Source: DATGLW01 sp035293965 (GTDB lineage: Bacteria > Actinomycetota > Acidimicrobiia > Acidimicrobiales > RAAP-2). Taken from it: DNA of 55,441 nucleotides. Positions 32,178 through 40,821 of the stretch are shown in pieces (positions within the stretch are counted from its first letter, which is position 1; every line of letters starts with the position of its first letter). Position numbers and translations under genes: made by a program. Location: assembly GCA_035293965.1 (NCBI GenBank), contig DATGLW010000120.1, positions 1-55,441 of the forward strand, in the 5' to 3' direction. The notes beneath the pieces are model-generated. The model ran no database searches. It worked only from the letters and a program-made list of their open reading frames with translations, and was not told the DNA's origin.

Positions 32178-34591
32178 CGGCGACGCGAGCGCGGCCGTGA
32201 CCGTCGCCGGCCACCCTCCTCGGTCCGGACGCCGCCGGCAGGCACCGCCGGCCCGAGATCGCCGAGCTCGGCGGCGAGCTCCGCCTCGAAGGCGTCCTCG
32301 AAGGAGAGCACGGGAGGGCCTTCACCGCCGTTCGCCCGTCCCCCCCCGACGCCCGCGCCGGCACGGGGCTCGGCACCGCCCACCGTGTCGTCCGCTCCTT
32401 CGCCGGTGCCCGCGAGCGACAGCGACACCTTGCCCTGGGGGTCGATGTCGTCGACGCGCACGTCGACCGACTGGCCGAGGACGAGGACGTCCTCCACCTG
32501 GCTCACGCGCTTGCCGCCGGCCAAAGGAGACAGCTTCGAGATGTGCAGCAGCCCGTCGCGCCCGGGCAGCACGCTCACGAAGGCACCGAACTTGGTCAGG
32601 TTGACCACCTTTCCCGAGTAGACGGCACCGATCTCGGCGGTCGGCGGCTCGAGGATGAGCGAGATCCTGCGCCGCGCCTCCTCGACGGCGTTGCCGTCCC
32701 TGGCACCGATCGTGACGGTGCCCACGATGCCGTTGTCCTCCACGGTGATGTCGGCGCCCGTCTCCTGCTGGAGGGTGTTGATGACCTTGCCCTTGGGCCC
32801 GATGACCTCCCCGATCTTGTCGATCGGGATCTCCATCGACACGATCTTCGGTGCGCCGGCAGCCACCTCGGGCCGCGGCTCGGCGATGGCGGCACGCATG
32901 ACGGCCAGGATCTGGAGGCGAGCCTCCTTGGCCTGGTGCAGCGCCTTGCTCAGCACCTCCGCCGGCAGCCCGTCGATCTTGGTGTCGAGCTGGAGAGCGG
33001 TGACGGCGTCGGCCGTGCCCGCCACCTTGAAATCCATGTCGCCGAACGCGTCCTCGGCGCCCAGGATGTCGGTGAGCGTGACGTACGCGCCGTCCTCGTG
33101 CACGAGGCCCATGGCGATGCCGGCCACCGGCGCCTTGATGGGCACGCCCGCGGCCATGAGCGACAGCGTCGACGCGCACACCGAGGCCATCGAGGTCGAC
33201 CCGTTGGATGCGGTCACGTCCGAGACCACCCGCAGCGTGTAGGGGAAGTCTTCCTGACTCGGGATCACCGGCAGCAGCGCACGCTCGGCCAGCAGGCCGT
33301 GGCCGATCTCGCGCCGGCGCGGCCCGCGCATGAAGCCCGTCTCCCCGGTCGAGTAGGGCGGGAAGTTGTAGTGGTGCATGTAGCGCTTGGACTCGTCGGG
33401 GCTGATGGTGTCGAGGAGCTGGTTCATGCGGGGCATGCCCAAGGTGGTGACGTTGACCACCTGGGTCTCGCCGCGCTGGAACAGCGCCGAGCCGTGCGCC
33501 GTCGGGAACAGGTCGATCTCGGCGGAGAGCGGGCGGATGTCGGCGACGCCGCGTCCATCCACGCGCACTCCCTCTTCGACGATCCGCTTGCGAACGAGCT
33601 GCTTGGTGAGAGCCCGCACCGCGGCCTTGATCTCACCCTCTCGCCCGGGGAATTCCTCGGCGAGCTCCCCGAGCACGTGCGCCGCCGCCGCGTCGAGGGC
33701 GGCGTTGCGCTCTGCCTTGGCGGTCAGGGTGTTCGCCCTCGACACGGCCTCGGCGCCCACGGCCACCACCCGCTCGTAGACGTCGTTGCCGTAGTCGGCG
33801 AACGTCGAGAACTCGATCGGCTGGATGGGGCCCCGCCGGGCGACCACGGCCGCCACCAGCTCGCGCTGGAGGTTGATCGACTCGCGGATCCAGGTCTTGG
33901 CGGCCTCCAGGCCCTCGGTCAGGACCTCCTCGGTGACCTTGGGCGCGCCCTGCTCGTAGTACTGCCACGACCGCTCGGTGCCACCGGCCTCGACCATCAT
34001 GATGGCGACCTCGGCGTCATCGGCCTCGCCGAGGGCCCGGCCGGCCACCACGAGCTCGAACGTCGACTCGTCACCCTCCTGGTAGGTGGGGTGCGGCACC
34101 CAGGTGCCGTCGGTGGCATAGGCGATGCGCACGGCGCCGATCGGGCCCTCGAAGGGGATGCCCGAGATCATGAGGGCGGCCGACGCGGCGTTGATCGCCA
34201 GCACGTCGTGGGGGTTCTCCTGGTCGGCGCCGAACACGGTGCCCACCACGTGGACCTCGTTTCGGAACCCCTTGGGGAATGAGGGCCGCAGCGGCCGGTC
34301 GATGAGCCGGCAGGTCAAGATGGCCTGGTCGGATGCCCGGCCCTCGCGCCGGAAGAACGACCCGGGGATCTTTCCCGCCGCGTACGCGCGCTCTTCGATG
34401 TCGACGGTGAGGGGGAAGAAGTCGGTCCCCTCGCGCACCGAGCGGGCGGCCGTGGCGGTCGCCAGCACGATGGTGTCGCCCAGCCGCCCGACGACGGCGC
34501 CGTCGGCCAGATGGGCGAGCTTGCCCGTCTCGAACGACATGGTCTTGCCGGTGCCACTGATCGGGCCCGACACGGAGATGGCCTCAGCCAT
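32174..34591 (-). CDS. pnp: Polyribonucleotide nucleotidyltransferase (PNPase)
   Basis: 805 residues; phosphorolytic 3'-to-5' exoribonuclease. It has two RNase PH domains (first about 1-230, second about 330-560, with GQTQ-like RGETQVVNVTTLG and FPPYSTGETGFMRGPRRREIGHG, written in part), a KH domain (IPIDKIGEVIGPKGKVI) and an S1 domain (GAVYSGKVVNLTKFGAFVSVLPGRDGLLHIS, in part). The C-terminal tail of about 95 residues is Gly/acid-rich and ends RRRSRPRSRRR. ATG 34591 follows AAGGGAG. The leader has two strong hairpins. Confidence 0.97.
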   Translation of the reverse strand: MAEAISVSGPISGTGKTMSFETGKLAHLADGAVVGRLGDTIVLATATAARSVREGTDFFPLTVDIEERAYAAGKIPGSFFRREGRASDQAILTCRLIDRPLRPSFPKGFRNEVHVVGTVFGADQENPHDVLAINAASAALMISGIPFEGPIGAVRIAYATDGTWVPHPTYQEGDESTFELVVAGRALGEADDAEVAIMMVEAGGTERSWQYYEQGAPKVTEEVLTEGLEAAKTWIRESINLQRELVAAVVARRGPIQPIEFSTFADYGNDVYERVVAVGAEAVSRANTLTAKAERNAALDAAAAHVLGELAEEFPGREGEIKAAVRALTKQLVRKRIVEEGVRVDGRGVADIRPLSAEIDLFPTAHGSALFQRGETQVVNVTTLGMPRMNQLLDTISPDESKRYMHHYNFPPYSTGETGFMRGPRRREIGHGLLAERALLPVIPSQEDFPYTLRVVSDVTASNGSTSMASVCASTLSLMAAGVPIKAPVAGIAMGLVHEDGAYVTLTDILGAEDAFGDMDFKVAGTADAVTALQLDTKIDGLPAEVLSKALHQAKEARLQILAVMRAAIAEPRPEVAAGAPKIVSMEIPIDKIGEVIGPKGKVINTLQQETGADITVEDNGIVGTVTIGARDGNAVEEARRRISLILEPPTAEIGAVYSGKVVNLTKFGAFVSVLPGRDGLLHISKLSPLAGGKRVSQVEDVLVLGQSVDVRVDDIDPQGKVSLSLAGTGEGADDTVGGAEPRAGAGVGGGRANGGEGPPVLSFEDAFEAELAAELGDLGPAVPAGGVRTEEGGRRRSRPRSRRR

Positions 34592-34657
34592 GGTGCTCCC
34601 TTGTCTCGGGGGGCGCCCCGCGCCGGTTCCCAGTGGTCGACCACCTCACGCCCGCAG

Positions 34658-34677
34658 GACCCGGTCCGGACCGGGTC
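34658..34677. terminator. Palindromic hairpin in the pnp leader
   Basis: GACCCGGTCCGGACCGGGTC is a perfect 20-base palindrome 66 bases upstream of the pnp start, between rpsO and pnp. No U-tract follows. It may be an RNase processing/autoregulation stem rather than a terminator. Confidence 0.5.
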
Positions 34678-34750
34678 GTCGTGCGGAGCCGAGGTGACCG
34701 GCAACTGGCAGCCGACCGCGGTGGCGCCCTCTCTTCCTCTCCTTGTACGA

Positions 34751-34774
34751 CCGCCCGGCCGTCTGGCCGGGCGG
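34751..34774 (-). terminator. Hairpin after rpsO
   Basis: CCGCCCGGCC, loop, GGCCGGGCGG: a perfect 10-bp stem with a 4-base loop, 15 bases downstream of the rpsO stop. On the minus strand it is followed by TCGTACAAGG, not a U-run, so termination would be partial and pnp could be reached by readthrough. Confidence 0.65.
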
Positions 34775-34788
34775 AAGGCTTGCTGCTG

Positions 34789-35046
34789 CTACCGGCGGAT
34801 GCCGAGGCGACCGATGATCGCCCGGTACCGCTCGACGTCGTTGTCGCGGACGTAGTCGAGGAGGCGTCGCCGACGTCCGATGAGCTTCATCAGCCCACGC
34901 CGGGTGTGGTGGTCGCCCTTGTGCACCTTGAGGTGCTCGGTGAGGTGGGCGATGCGCTCGGTGAGGAGGGCGATCTGGACCTCGGGCGATCCCGTGTCGG
35001 TGTCGTGGAGCCGGTGCTCGGCGATCGTGGCCTGTTTGTCTGGCAT
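34789..35046 (-). CDS. rpsO: Ribosomal protein S15
   Basis: 85 residues, normal for S15 (usual length about 89). Conserved motifs: DTGSPEVQIALLTERI, LTEHLKVHKGDHHTRRGLMKLIGRRRRLLDYV (in part), ending YRAIIGRLGIRR. It binds 16S rRNA in the 30S platform. It starts at ATG 35046 and stops with TAG. The upstream ribosome site is weak (GAGG 12 bases away), so control through the leader is possible. It is flanked by hairpins on both sides. Confidence 0.97.
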   Translation of the reverse strand: MPDKQATIAEHRLHDTDTGSPEVQIALLTERIAHLTEHLKVHKGDHHTRRGLMKLIGRRRRLLDYVRDNDVERYRAIIGRLGIRR

Positions 35047-35162
35047 GTACGAAAGAACCTCGGGACCGTGTCGGCGATGATGCCCAGGCCCGGGGTCGGC
35101 ATCCTCCGGGCGCCCGCGCGCTGCCTGCTCCGTCGCCACGCAGGGCCGGCGCACCACCTGTG

Positions 35163-35182
35163 GGACCGGGGCTCCCCGGTCC
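35163..35182. terminator. Hairpin after ribF
   Basis: GGACCGGGG-CT-CCCCGGTCC, a perfect 9-bp stem just downstream of the ribF stop (35193, minus strand). There is no U-tract. It separates ribF from rpsO. Confidence 0.55.
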
Positions 35183-35192
35183 GGCGTCCACG

Positions 35193-36146
35193 CTAGCAGG
35201 TCGGGGCGCCGCGGGCGGCGAGCACGGCCCGGGTCCGGGCCACGTCGTCGTGCATCTGGGCGACCAGCGCGCCCACGTCGTCGTAGCGCCGCTCCTCGCG
35301 CAGCCTGGCGACGAAGGACAGCCGTCCCTCCTCGCCGTAGAGGTCGCCGTCGAAGTCGAGCAGGTGGGCCTCGACCACCGGGGCCGGCGCATCGCGGTGG
35401 AAGCTCGGGCGCCGGCCCACGGACACGGCCGCCTGGTGCACGCTGCCGCTGGGCCGCGTGTAGGTGGCGGCGTAGATGCCCTCGGCCGGCAGAGCGATCT
35501 CCGGCGGCACCGCCAGGTTGGCCGTCGGGAACCCGAGGACCGGCCCCCCGCGGCGATCGCCGGTCACGACCACGCCCCGCACCTGGTGGAAGCGCCCGAG
35601 CAGGTCGGCGGCACCGCCCACGTCGCCGGCCGCCAGCAGCTCGCGGACACGGGTCGAGGACACGGGTCGGCCGGCAGCAGCGTGCAGGCCCACGCCGACC
35701 ACCCCGAAGCCCAGCTCGCGCCCGAGCTCGGCGAGGAGCTCCACGTTGCCCTTGCGGCCGTGGCCGAAGTGGAAGTCCTGCCCGACGACCACGAGGCGGG
35801 CGCCGAGGTTGCCCACGAGCACTTCGTGGACGAAGTCCTCCGCCGACTCGTCGGCACGCGCCCGGTCGAAGGGGACCACGAGCGTGCGGTCGACGCCGCA
35901 CGCCGCGAGGAGCTCGAGCTTCTGGGGCAAGTCGGTGAGCAACCGCGGGGCGGACTCGGGACGGACCACGGTCGCCGGATGGCGGTCGAAGGTCACGACC
36001 GCCGTCGACAGGCCCTGCGCCGCGGCCAGGCGCCGGAGCTCGGCCAGCAGGGCCCGATGGCCGACGTGGATGCCGTCGTAGGCCCCGATGGTGACCGCCG
36101 AACCCCCCGGCGGCGGAGCACACTCGTCGGGGCGAACGACCTCCAC
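35193..36146 (-). CDS. ribF: Bifunctional riboflavin kinase / FAD synthetase
   Basis: 317 residues. The N-terminal adenylyltransferase domain shows TIGAYDGIHVGHRALL (HxGH) and GRPVSSTRVRELL (SSTxxR). The C-terminal flavokinase domain shows GPVLGFPTANL and the GIYAATY region, then VEAHLLDFDGDLYG. It converts riboflavin to FMN and then FAD. GTG 36146 has TAACCT (36153-36158) 6 bases upstream. It lies 95 bases after truB, the usual actinobacterial truB-ribF order. Confidence 0.96.
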   Translation of the reverse strand: MEVVRPDECAPPPGGSAVTIGAYDGIHVGHRALLAELRRLAAAQGLSTAVVTFDRHPATVVRPESAPRLLTDLPQKLELLAACGVDRTLVVPFDRARADESAEDFVHEVLVGNLGARLVVVGQDFHFGHGRKGNVELLAELGRELGFGVVGVGLHAAAGRPVSSTRVRELLAAGDVGGAADLLGRFHQVRGVVVTGDRRGGPVLGFPTANLAVPPEIALPAEGIYAATYTRPSGSVHQAAVSVGRRPSFHRDAPAPVVEAHLLDFDGDLYGEEGRLSFVARLREERRYDDVGALVAQMHDDVARTRAVLAARGAPTC

Positions 36147-36152
36147 GGCCCG

Positions 36153-36158
36153 AGGTTA
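36153..36158 (-). promoter_or_regulatory. -10 element of ribF
   Basis: TAACCT on the minus strand, 6 bases before the GTG of ribF; the leaderless-type spacing suggests ribF has a promoter of its own inside the truB-ribF gap. Confidence 0.4.
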
Positions 36159-36241
36159 GCCGTGACGCCCCACCGGCCCCGACGCCACGGGCGCCACCAC
36201 CGGGTCACCGCCCCCGAGGCCAGGCGCGCGGGCGGCGGCCC

Positions 36242-37144
36242 TCAACGCCTCGCGAGCACGACCGCGGGGCGGAGGCGGTCCCCCGGCGCCTCCTCGTAGA
36301 CGGCGAGCAGCCCGCCGCCCTCGGCGACCAGCGCGAACGGGCCGTGCCCCCGGACCCCGAGGCCCAGCCGCTCGATGGAGCGACCGCTCGCCACGAGCTG
36401 CGCCACCGGCTCGGGCACCACGACGCGGTCGAGGTCGCGCATCGCCTCAGCCGGCGAGAGGACGGCGGAGGGGTCGAGGGCGCCCACCACACGAGCCTCG
36501 GCCACCGAGAACGAGCCCACCGCCTGGCGACGCAGGTTCCGCACGTGCGCGCCGCCCCCGAGCGCCGCGCCGAGGTCCGACGCCAGCACCCGCACGTAGG
36601 TGCCCGACGAGCACTCGATCTCGGCTCGCAGCACGCCAGGCTCGCCGCCCTCTGCGAGGTCGAAGCGGTGCACGGTCACCCGCCGCGCCGGGCGCTCGAC
36701 CTCCAGGCCCTGACGGGCGAGCGCGTGGAGCCGGCGCCCGCCGACCTTCACGGAAGAGACCATGGGCGGCACCTGGTCGATGGGTCCGGTCAGGCGGCTG
36801 GCGGCGGACCGAGCCTCCTCCAGCCCGATGCCCGCCATGTCCCACTCCCCCACCACTGCCCCCGAGGCGTCGAGGGTGTCGGTCGCCACGCCGAGGACGA
36901 TGTCGGCGACGTAGGCCTTGGGCAGGGCGCCGAGGAAGCGCAAGAGCCGCGTGACCCGCCCGAGCCCCACGAGGAGGACGCCGGTCGCGTCGGGGTCGAG
37001 GGTGCCGGCGTGCCCGACGCGGCGCTGGCCGAAGACGCGTCGGCACCGGGCGACGACATCGTGCGAGGTCCAACCTGGCTCCTTGTCGACGACGACCAGT
37101 CCGTCGAAGGGAGCGGTGCCGGCGGCGGCCCCGGCGGCGCTCAC
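36242..37144 (-). CDS. truB: tRNA pseudouridine(55) synthase TruB
   Basis: 300 residues. GLVVVDKEPGWTSHDVV and RRVGHAGTLDPDATGVL, with the catalytic Asp in the GTLDPDA motif, are diagnostic. SSGTYVRVLASDLG is the second conserved TruB block, and a PUA-like C-terminus follows. It makes pseudouridine 55 in the T loop of tRNAs. GTG 37142-37144 overlaps the rbfA stop in GTGA. Confidence 0.96.
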   Translation of the reverse strand: MSAAGAAAGTAPFDGLVVVDKEPGWTSHDVVARCRRVFGQRRVGHAGTLDPDATGVLLVGLGRVTRLLRFLGALPKAYVADIVLGVATDTLDASGAVVGEWDMAGIGLEEARSAASRLTGPIDQVPPMVSSVKVGGRRLHALARQGLEVERPARRVTVHRFDLAEGGEPGVLRAEIECSSGTYVRVLASDLGAALGGGAHVRNLRRQAVGSFSVAEARVVGALDPSAVLSPAEAMRDLDRVVVPEPVAQLVASGRSIERLGLGVRGHGPFALVAEGGGLLAVYEEAPGDRLRPAVVLARR

Positions 37145-37542
37145 TCGGGCGGGGACGGAGGCGCCTCGTGCGAGGTCCGCACCAGGCGGCGCAGGACCTC
37201 GTCGACCCGCCGGGCGGCGGCCACGGCCGGGTCGGCGGCGAAGCGAAGGCGCGGCGTCCGCTTCATCCGGACCTGCCGGGCCACGTGGCGCTGCAGCTGG
37301 GCCCGGCGCTCCTCGAGCGCTTCGGACGCCTCTGGCTCGAGGGTGCTGACGTACACGACGGCGTGGCGCAGGTCGGCCGAGGTATCGACAGCGGTGACGG
37401 TCAGGAGCCTGAGCCGCTCGTCGGCGTCGGCCAGCCGCTCCAGCTCCTCGGCGAGCACCTCGCGCAGCACCTCGTTCACGCGCAGCGCCCGAGGGTACCC
37501 GGCGGTCCCTCCCCAGGCAGAGCTGCGGCGGCTCGGGGACAC
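37141..37542 (-). CDS. rbfA: 30S ribosome-binding factor RbfA
   Basis: 133 residues. RVNEVLREVLAEELERLAD, TAVDTSADLRHAVVYVSTL and the RTPRLRFAADP stretch fit the KH-like RbfA fold, which assists 16S 5'-end maturation and cold-phase assembly. GTG 37542 lies 9 bases after the infB stop; truB overlaps its own stop by 4 bases. It is part of the infB-rbfA-truB operon. Confidence 0.94.
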   Translation of the reverse strand: MSPSRRSSAWGGTAGYPRALRVNEVLREVLAEELERLADADERLRLLTVTAVDTSADLRHAVVYVSTLEPEASEALEERRAQLQRHVARQVRMKRTPRLRFAADPAVAAARRVDEVLRRLVRTSHEAPPSPPE

Positions 37543-37551
37543 GTCGGCTCC

Positions 37552-40500
37552 TCAGGTCCTCGGGATCTCGCGCTCCTCGAAGGTCTCGATGACGTCGCCC
37601 TCCTTCAGGTCCTGGTAGTCCGACAGCCCGATGCCGCACTCGAACCCGGCCTGCACCTCGCGCACGTCCTCTTTGAAACGACGGAGCGACGAGATCGACC
37701 CCTTCCAGATGACGACACCGTCGCGCAGGAACCTGACCTTCGAGCCGCGGGTGATCACACCCTCGCGGACGTAGCAGCCGGCCACGGCGCCGACACGCGG
37801 GATGCGGAACACCTGGCGGACCTCGGCCTCGCCGGTGACCACCTCTTCGACCTCGGGCGCCAGCATGCCGAGCATCGCCGCCTCGATGTCCTCGAGCAGC
37901 TTGTAGATGATCTCGTACGTCCGGATCTCGACGTCGCTCGCCTCTGCCAGCTCGCGTGCTCTGCGGTCGGGCCGGACGTTGAAGCCGATGATCGTGGCAT
38001 TCGATGCCCGGGCCAGTTGCACGTCGTTCTCGGTGATGCCCCCGACGCCCCGGTGGACGAAGGCGAGCTTGACGTCCTCGCGCTCGAGCCGCCGCAGGCT
38101 TTCGGTCACGGCCTCGAGGGATCCCTGGACGTCGGCCTTGAGGACCAGGTTGAGCGTGGCCGTCTCACCCCGCTGGATCTGCTCGAAGAGGTCCTCGAGC
38201 TTGGCCCCGACAGCGGCCGACGGCGCGGGGAGGTGACCGGACAGGCGGAAGCGCTGGGCCCTCGCCTCGCCCAGGGTGCGAGCCGTCGACAGGTCCTGGG
38301 CGACGCGCAACTCGTCGCCGGCGTGGGGAGGCTCGGAGAAGCCCAGCACCTGGACCGGGGTGGACGGCAACGCCTCTTTGACCTGGTCGCCCCGATCGTC
38401 GACGAGGGCCTTGACCCTGCCCCAGGCCGCTCCGGCCACCACGGCGTCGCCCACCCGCAGCGTGCCGCGCTGGACGATGACGGTGGCGACGGGGCCGCGG
38501 CCCGCCTCCAGCTTGGCCTCGAGCACGGTGCCCCGCGCCCGGCCCTCGGGGCTGGCGCGGAGCTCCTCGACGTCGGCCACCAGTGCCAGCTGCTCGAGCA
38601 GCTCGTCGATGCCGGTGCCCTGCAGGGCGGACACCATCACGGTGATCGTGTCGCCACCCCAGGCCTCGGGCACGAGCCCCCGCTCGGCGAGCTGCTGGAG
38701 GACCCGGTCGGGGTTGGCGTCGGGCCGGTCGATCTTGTTGACGGCGACCACGATGGGCACGCCGGCCGCCCGGGCGTGGTCGATGGCCTCGACCGTCTGC
38801 GGCATGACCCCGTCGTCGGCCGCGACCACCAGGACCACGATGTCGGTCACCTGCGCGCCGCGGGCCCGCATGGCGGTGAAGGCCTCGTGGCCGGGCGTGT
38901 CGATGAAGGTGAGCAACCGGTCGTGCCAGCGGACCTGGTAGGCGCCGATGTGCTGGGTGATGCCGCCGGCCTCCCCGGCGGCGACGTCCGAGGAGCGGAT
39001 GCGGTCCAGCAACAGGGTCTTGCCGTGGTCGACGTGGCCCATCACGGTCACGACCGGGGGTCGGGGGCGCAGGTCGGCCTCGTCTTCTTCCTCCTCCTCG
39101 TCGTGCTCGAAGAACCGGGCCAGCAGCTCGGCCTCCTTCTCCTCGCCCGGGTCGACCAGGCGCACGTTGGCGCCCAGCTCGGCGGCGAAGAGCTCGACCA
39201 TGTCGTCGGTGAGGGACTGGGTCGCGGTGACCATCTCGCCCTGGAGGAGCAGGAACCGGATGACGTCGCCCGCCGAGCGGTTGAGCTTGGGCGCCAGGTC
39301 GCGCGCAGTCAGCCCGCGCTCGACGATGATCTCCCCTTCGGGCACGGGCGCCGTCGAGGGCACGTACGTCGTCAGCTGGGTGGGCTCCAGCTCCTCGAGG
39401 TTGCGGTGGCGACGACGGGCCCGGCGCTGGGGTGCGCGGCGGCCGACGCCGCCCCGGCCCCCAGGAGGCCCGCCCGAGGGGGGCCCGCCGGGTCGGCCGG
39501 CGAACCCGCCGGCGGGACGGCCGACGAAGCCCCCGCCACCGGGGCGGCCGGCACCCCCGGGCGTTGGCCTGCCCCCGGTCCGCGGGGGGTACCCGCCTCC
39601 ACTCGAGCGGCCCGGGGAGGGCGTGGGACGCCGGCCCCCCATGCCTGGGGGGGGAGGGATGGGGCGGCCCGAGGGACTGACCGGCGGGCGGGTGCCAGGA
39701 GGAGGAGGAGGGATGGGGCGGCCCGAGGGGCCGACCGGCGGGTGGGGCCGCGGCGCGGCGGCCGGCGGCTGCTGGGCAGGGGCCGGTCCCTCGGCGGCAC
39801 CCGGCGGCGCAGTGCGACCGGGCGGCGGTGCCGGCGGGGCGCCCGGTGACGCCGCGCGCGACGGGGCCGGCTCGGCGGGACGGGTGGGCGTGGCGGGCCG
39901 CGGCGCCGGGGCTGGCCGGGGCGGGGCACCCGGCGACGCCGCGCGCGGCGGGGGCGGGGACCCCGCCGGGGGCGCCGGGGCTCGACTGGGAGCGGGCCGT
40001 GCGGGGGCAGGCTCGCGCCCTGCACCAGGCACGGCCGCGGCCGGGCGGGGTGGTGCGCCAGGACCCCCGGCGGCAGGCGCCGAGGGCCGCGGGACCGGGG
40101 CCGGGCGGGGCGGGGCGGCCGGCTCACCTGGCCGCGATGGCACAGCCGGGCGCCCAGGGGCGGGCGGGGCCGGACGGCTGCTCACGATGCGGCGAGAGGG
40201 AGCCCCGGCTTCCGGGCGGGCAGGGCCACGTTCGGCTGTGGCGCCGTCCGGGCGCGGCCGGGCCTCTTCGACCGCTCGAGGCGCTGCCGGCGCCGGGGCG
40301 GGGGCGGAGGGCGAGGCCGAACGATCCTCGTTCCCATCCTCTTTGGCAGGGGGCTCCTCGAGCCGGACGGGCCGCCGGAGACCCTCGGCATCCGCCTTGC
40401 GCCGGACGCGGTCGGCCTGGGCCTCCTCGATGGACGACGAATGGCTCTTGACCCCGATGCCCAGGGAGAGGGCGAGCTCCAGCCCCTCCTTGTTCGTCAG

Positions 40501-40614
40501 GCCAAGCTCACGAGCGAGCTCGTAGACGCGGATCTTCTTCGCCAAGACGTCCTCGTTGTCATCTGCCGGTGCCGGCGGCGCATGCTCCGCCTGGGACCCA
40601 CCATCCTCGCACAT
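37552..40614 (-). CDS. infB: Translation initiation factor IF-2
   Basis: 1020 residues from ATG 40614. The N-domain VLAKKIRVYELARELGLTNKEGL is followed by about 370 residues of Pro/Ala/Gly/Arg-rich disorder. The GTPase core has VTVMGHVDHGKT (G1), DTPGHEAF (G3) and NKIDRP (G4), then domains II to IV to the end. It delivers initiator tRNA to the 30S subunit. Homology begins right at TTG 40545, which has GAGGA 4 bases upstream, so a start there (997 residues) is a real alternative. TATCAT at 40701-40706 may be its own promoter. Confidence 0.96.
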   Translation of the reverse strand: MCEDGGSQAEHAPPAPADDNEDVLAKKIRVYELARELGLTNKEGLELALSLGIGVKSHSSSIEEAQADRVRRKADAEGLRRPVRLEEPPAKEDGNEDRSASPSAPAPAPAAPRAVEEARPRPDGATAERGPARPEAGAPSRRIVSSRPAPPAPGRPAVPSRPGEPAAPPRPAPVPRPSAPAAGGPGAPPRPAAAVPGAGREPAPARPAPSRAPAPPAGSPPPPRAASPGAPPRPAPAPRPATPTRPAEPAPSRAASPGAPPAPPPGRTAPPGAAEGPAPAQQPPAAAPRPHPPVGPSGRPIPPPPPGTRPPVSPSGRPIPPPPGMGGRRPTPSPGRSSGGGYPPRTGGRPTPGGAGRPGGGGFVGRPAGGFAGRPGGPPSGGPPGGRGGVGRRAPQRRARRRHRNLEELEPTQLTTYVPSTAPVPEGEIIVERGLTARDLAPKLNRSAGDVIRFLLLQGEMVTATQSLTDDMVELFAAELGANVRLVDPGEEKEAELLARFFEHDEEEEEDEADLRPRPPVVTVMGHVDHGKTLLLDRIRSSDVAAGEAGGITQHIGAYQVRWHDRLLTFIDTPGHEAFTAMRARGAQVTDIVVLVVAADDGVMPQTVEAIDHARAAGVPIVVAVNKIDRPDANPDRVLQQLAERGLVPEAWGGDTITVMVSALQGTGIDELLEQLALVADVEELRASPEGRARGTVLEAKLEAGRGPVATVIVQRGTLRVGDAVVAGAAWGRVKALVDDRGDQVKEALPSTPVQVLGFSEPPHAGDELRVAQDLSTARTLGEARAQRFRLSGHLPAPSAAVGAKLEDLFEQIQRGETATLNLVLKADVQGSLEAVTESLRRLEREDVKLAFVHRGVGGITENDVQLARASNATIIGFNVRPDRRARELAEASDVEIRTYEIIYKLLEDIEAAMLGMLAPEVEEVVTGEAEVRQVFRIPRVGAVAGCYVREGVITRGSKVRFLRDGVVIWKGSISSLRRFKEDVREVQAGFECGIGLSDYQDLKEGDVIETFEEREIPRT

Positions 40615-40700
40615 CCGTTCCCCGAGGCGGCGTGCCCTCCCGCCCACCGATCTCGTGAGTGACCGGCGCCGGCCGAGCGCGGGTTCGAGCGGGCAGCTCG

Positions 40701-40706
40701 ATGATA
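40701..40706 (-). promoter_or_regulatory. Candidate infB promoter (-10)
   Basis: TATCAT on the minus strand about 87 bases before ATG 40614. It sits just downstream of the fkbM terminator-like hairpin, so infB-rbfA-truB may be transcribed separately from nusA. Confidence 0.4.
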
Positions 40707-40721
40707 CCGGGTGCCGCTTGC

Positions 40722-40750
40722 GGCCCGAGCGTGAGGTGACGGCTCGGGCC
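40722..40750 (-). terminator. Hairpin after the FkbM methyltransferase gene
   Basis: GGCCCGAGC-N11-GCTCGGGCC, a perfect 9-bp stem 72 bases downstream of the fkbM-type gene stop. There is no U-tract. Confidence 0.5.
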
Positions 40751-40821
40751 CACGACCGAGTCGGGCAAGCGTCGAGGGGAGCGACCGAGAAGTGGACGTG
40801 GCGCGAGTGCTCCAGACGAGC

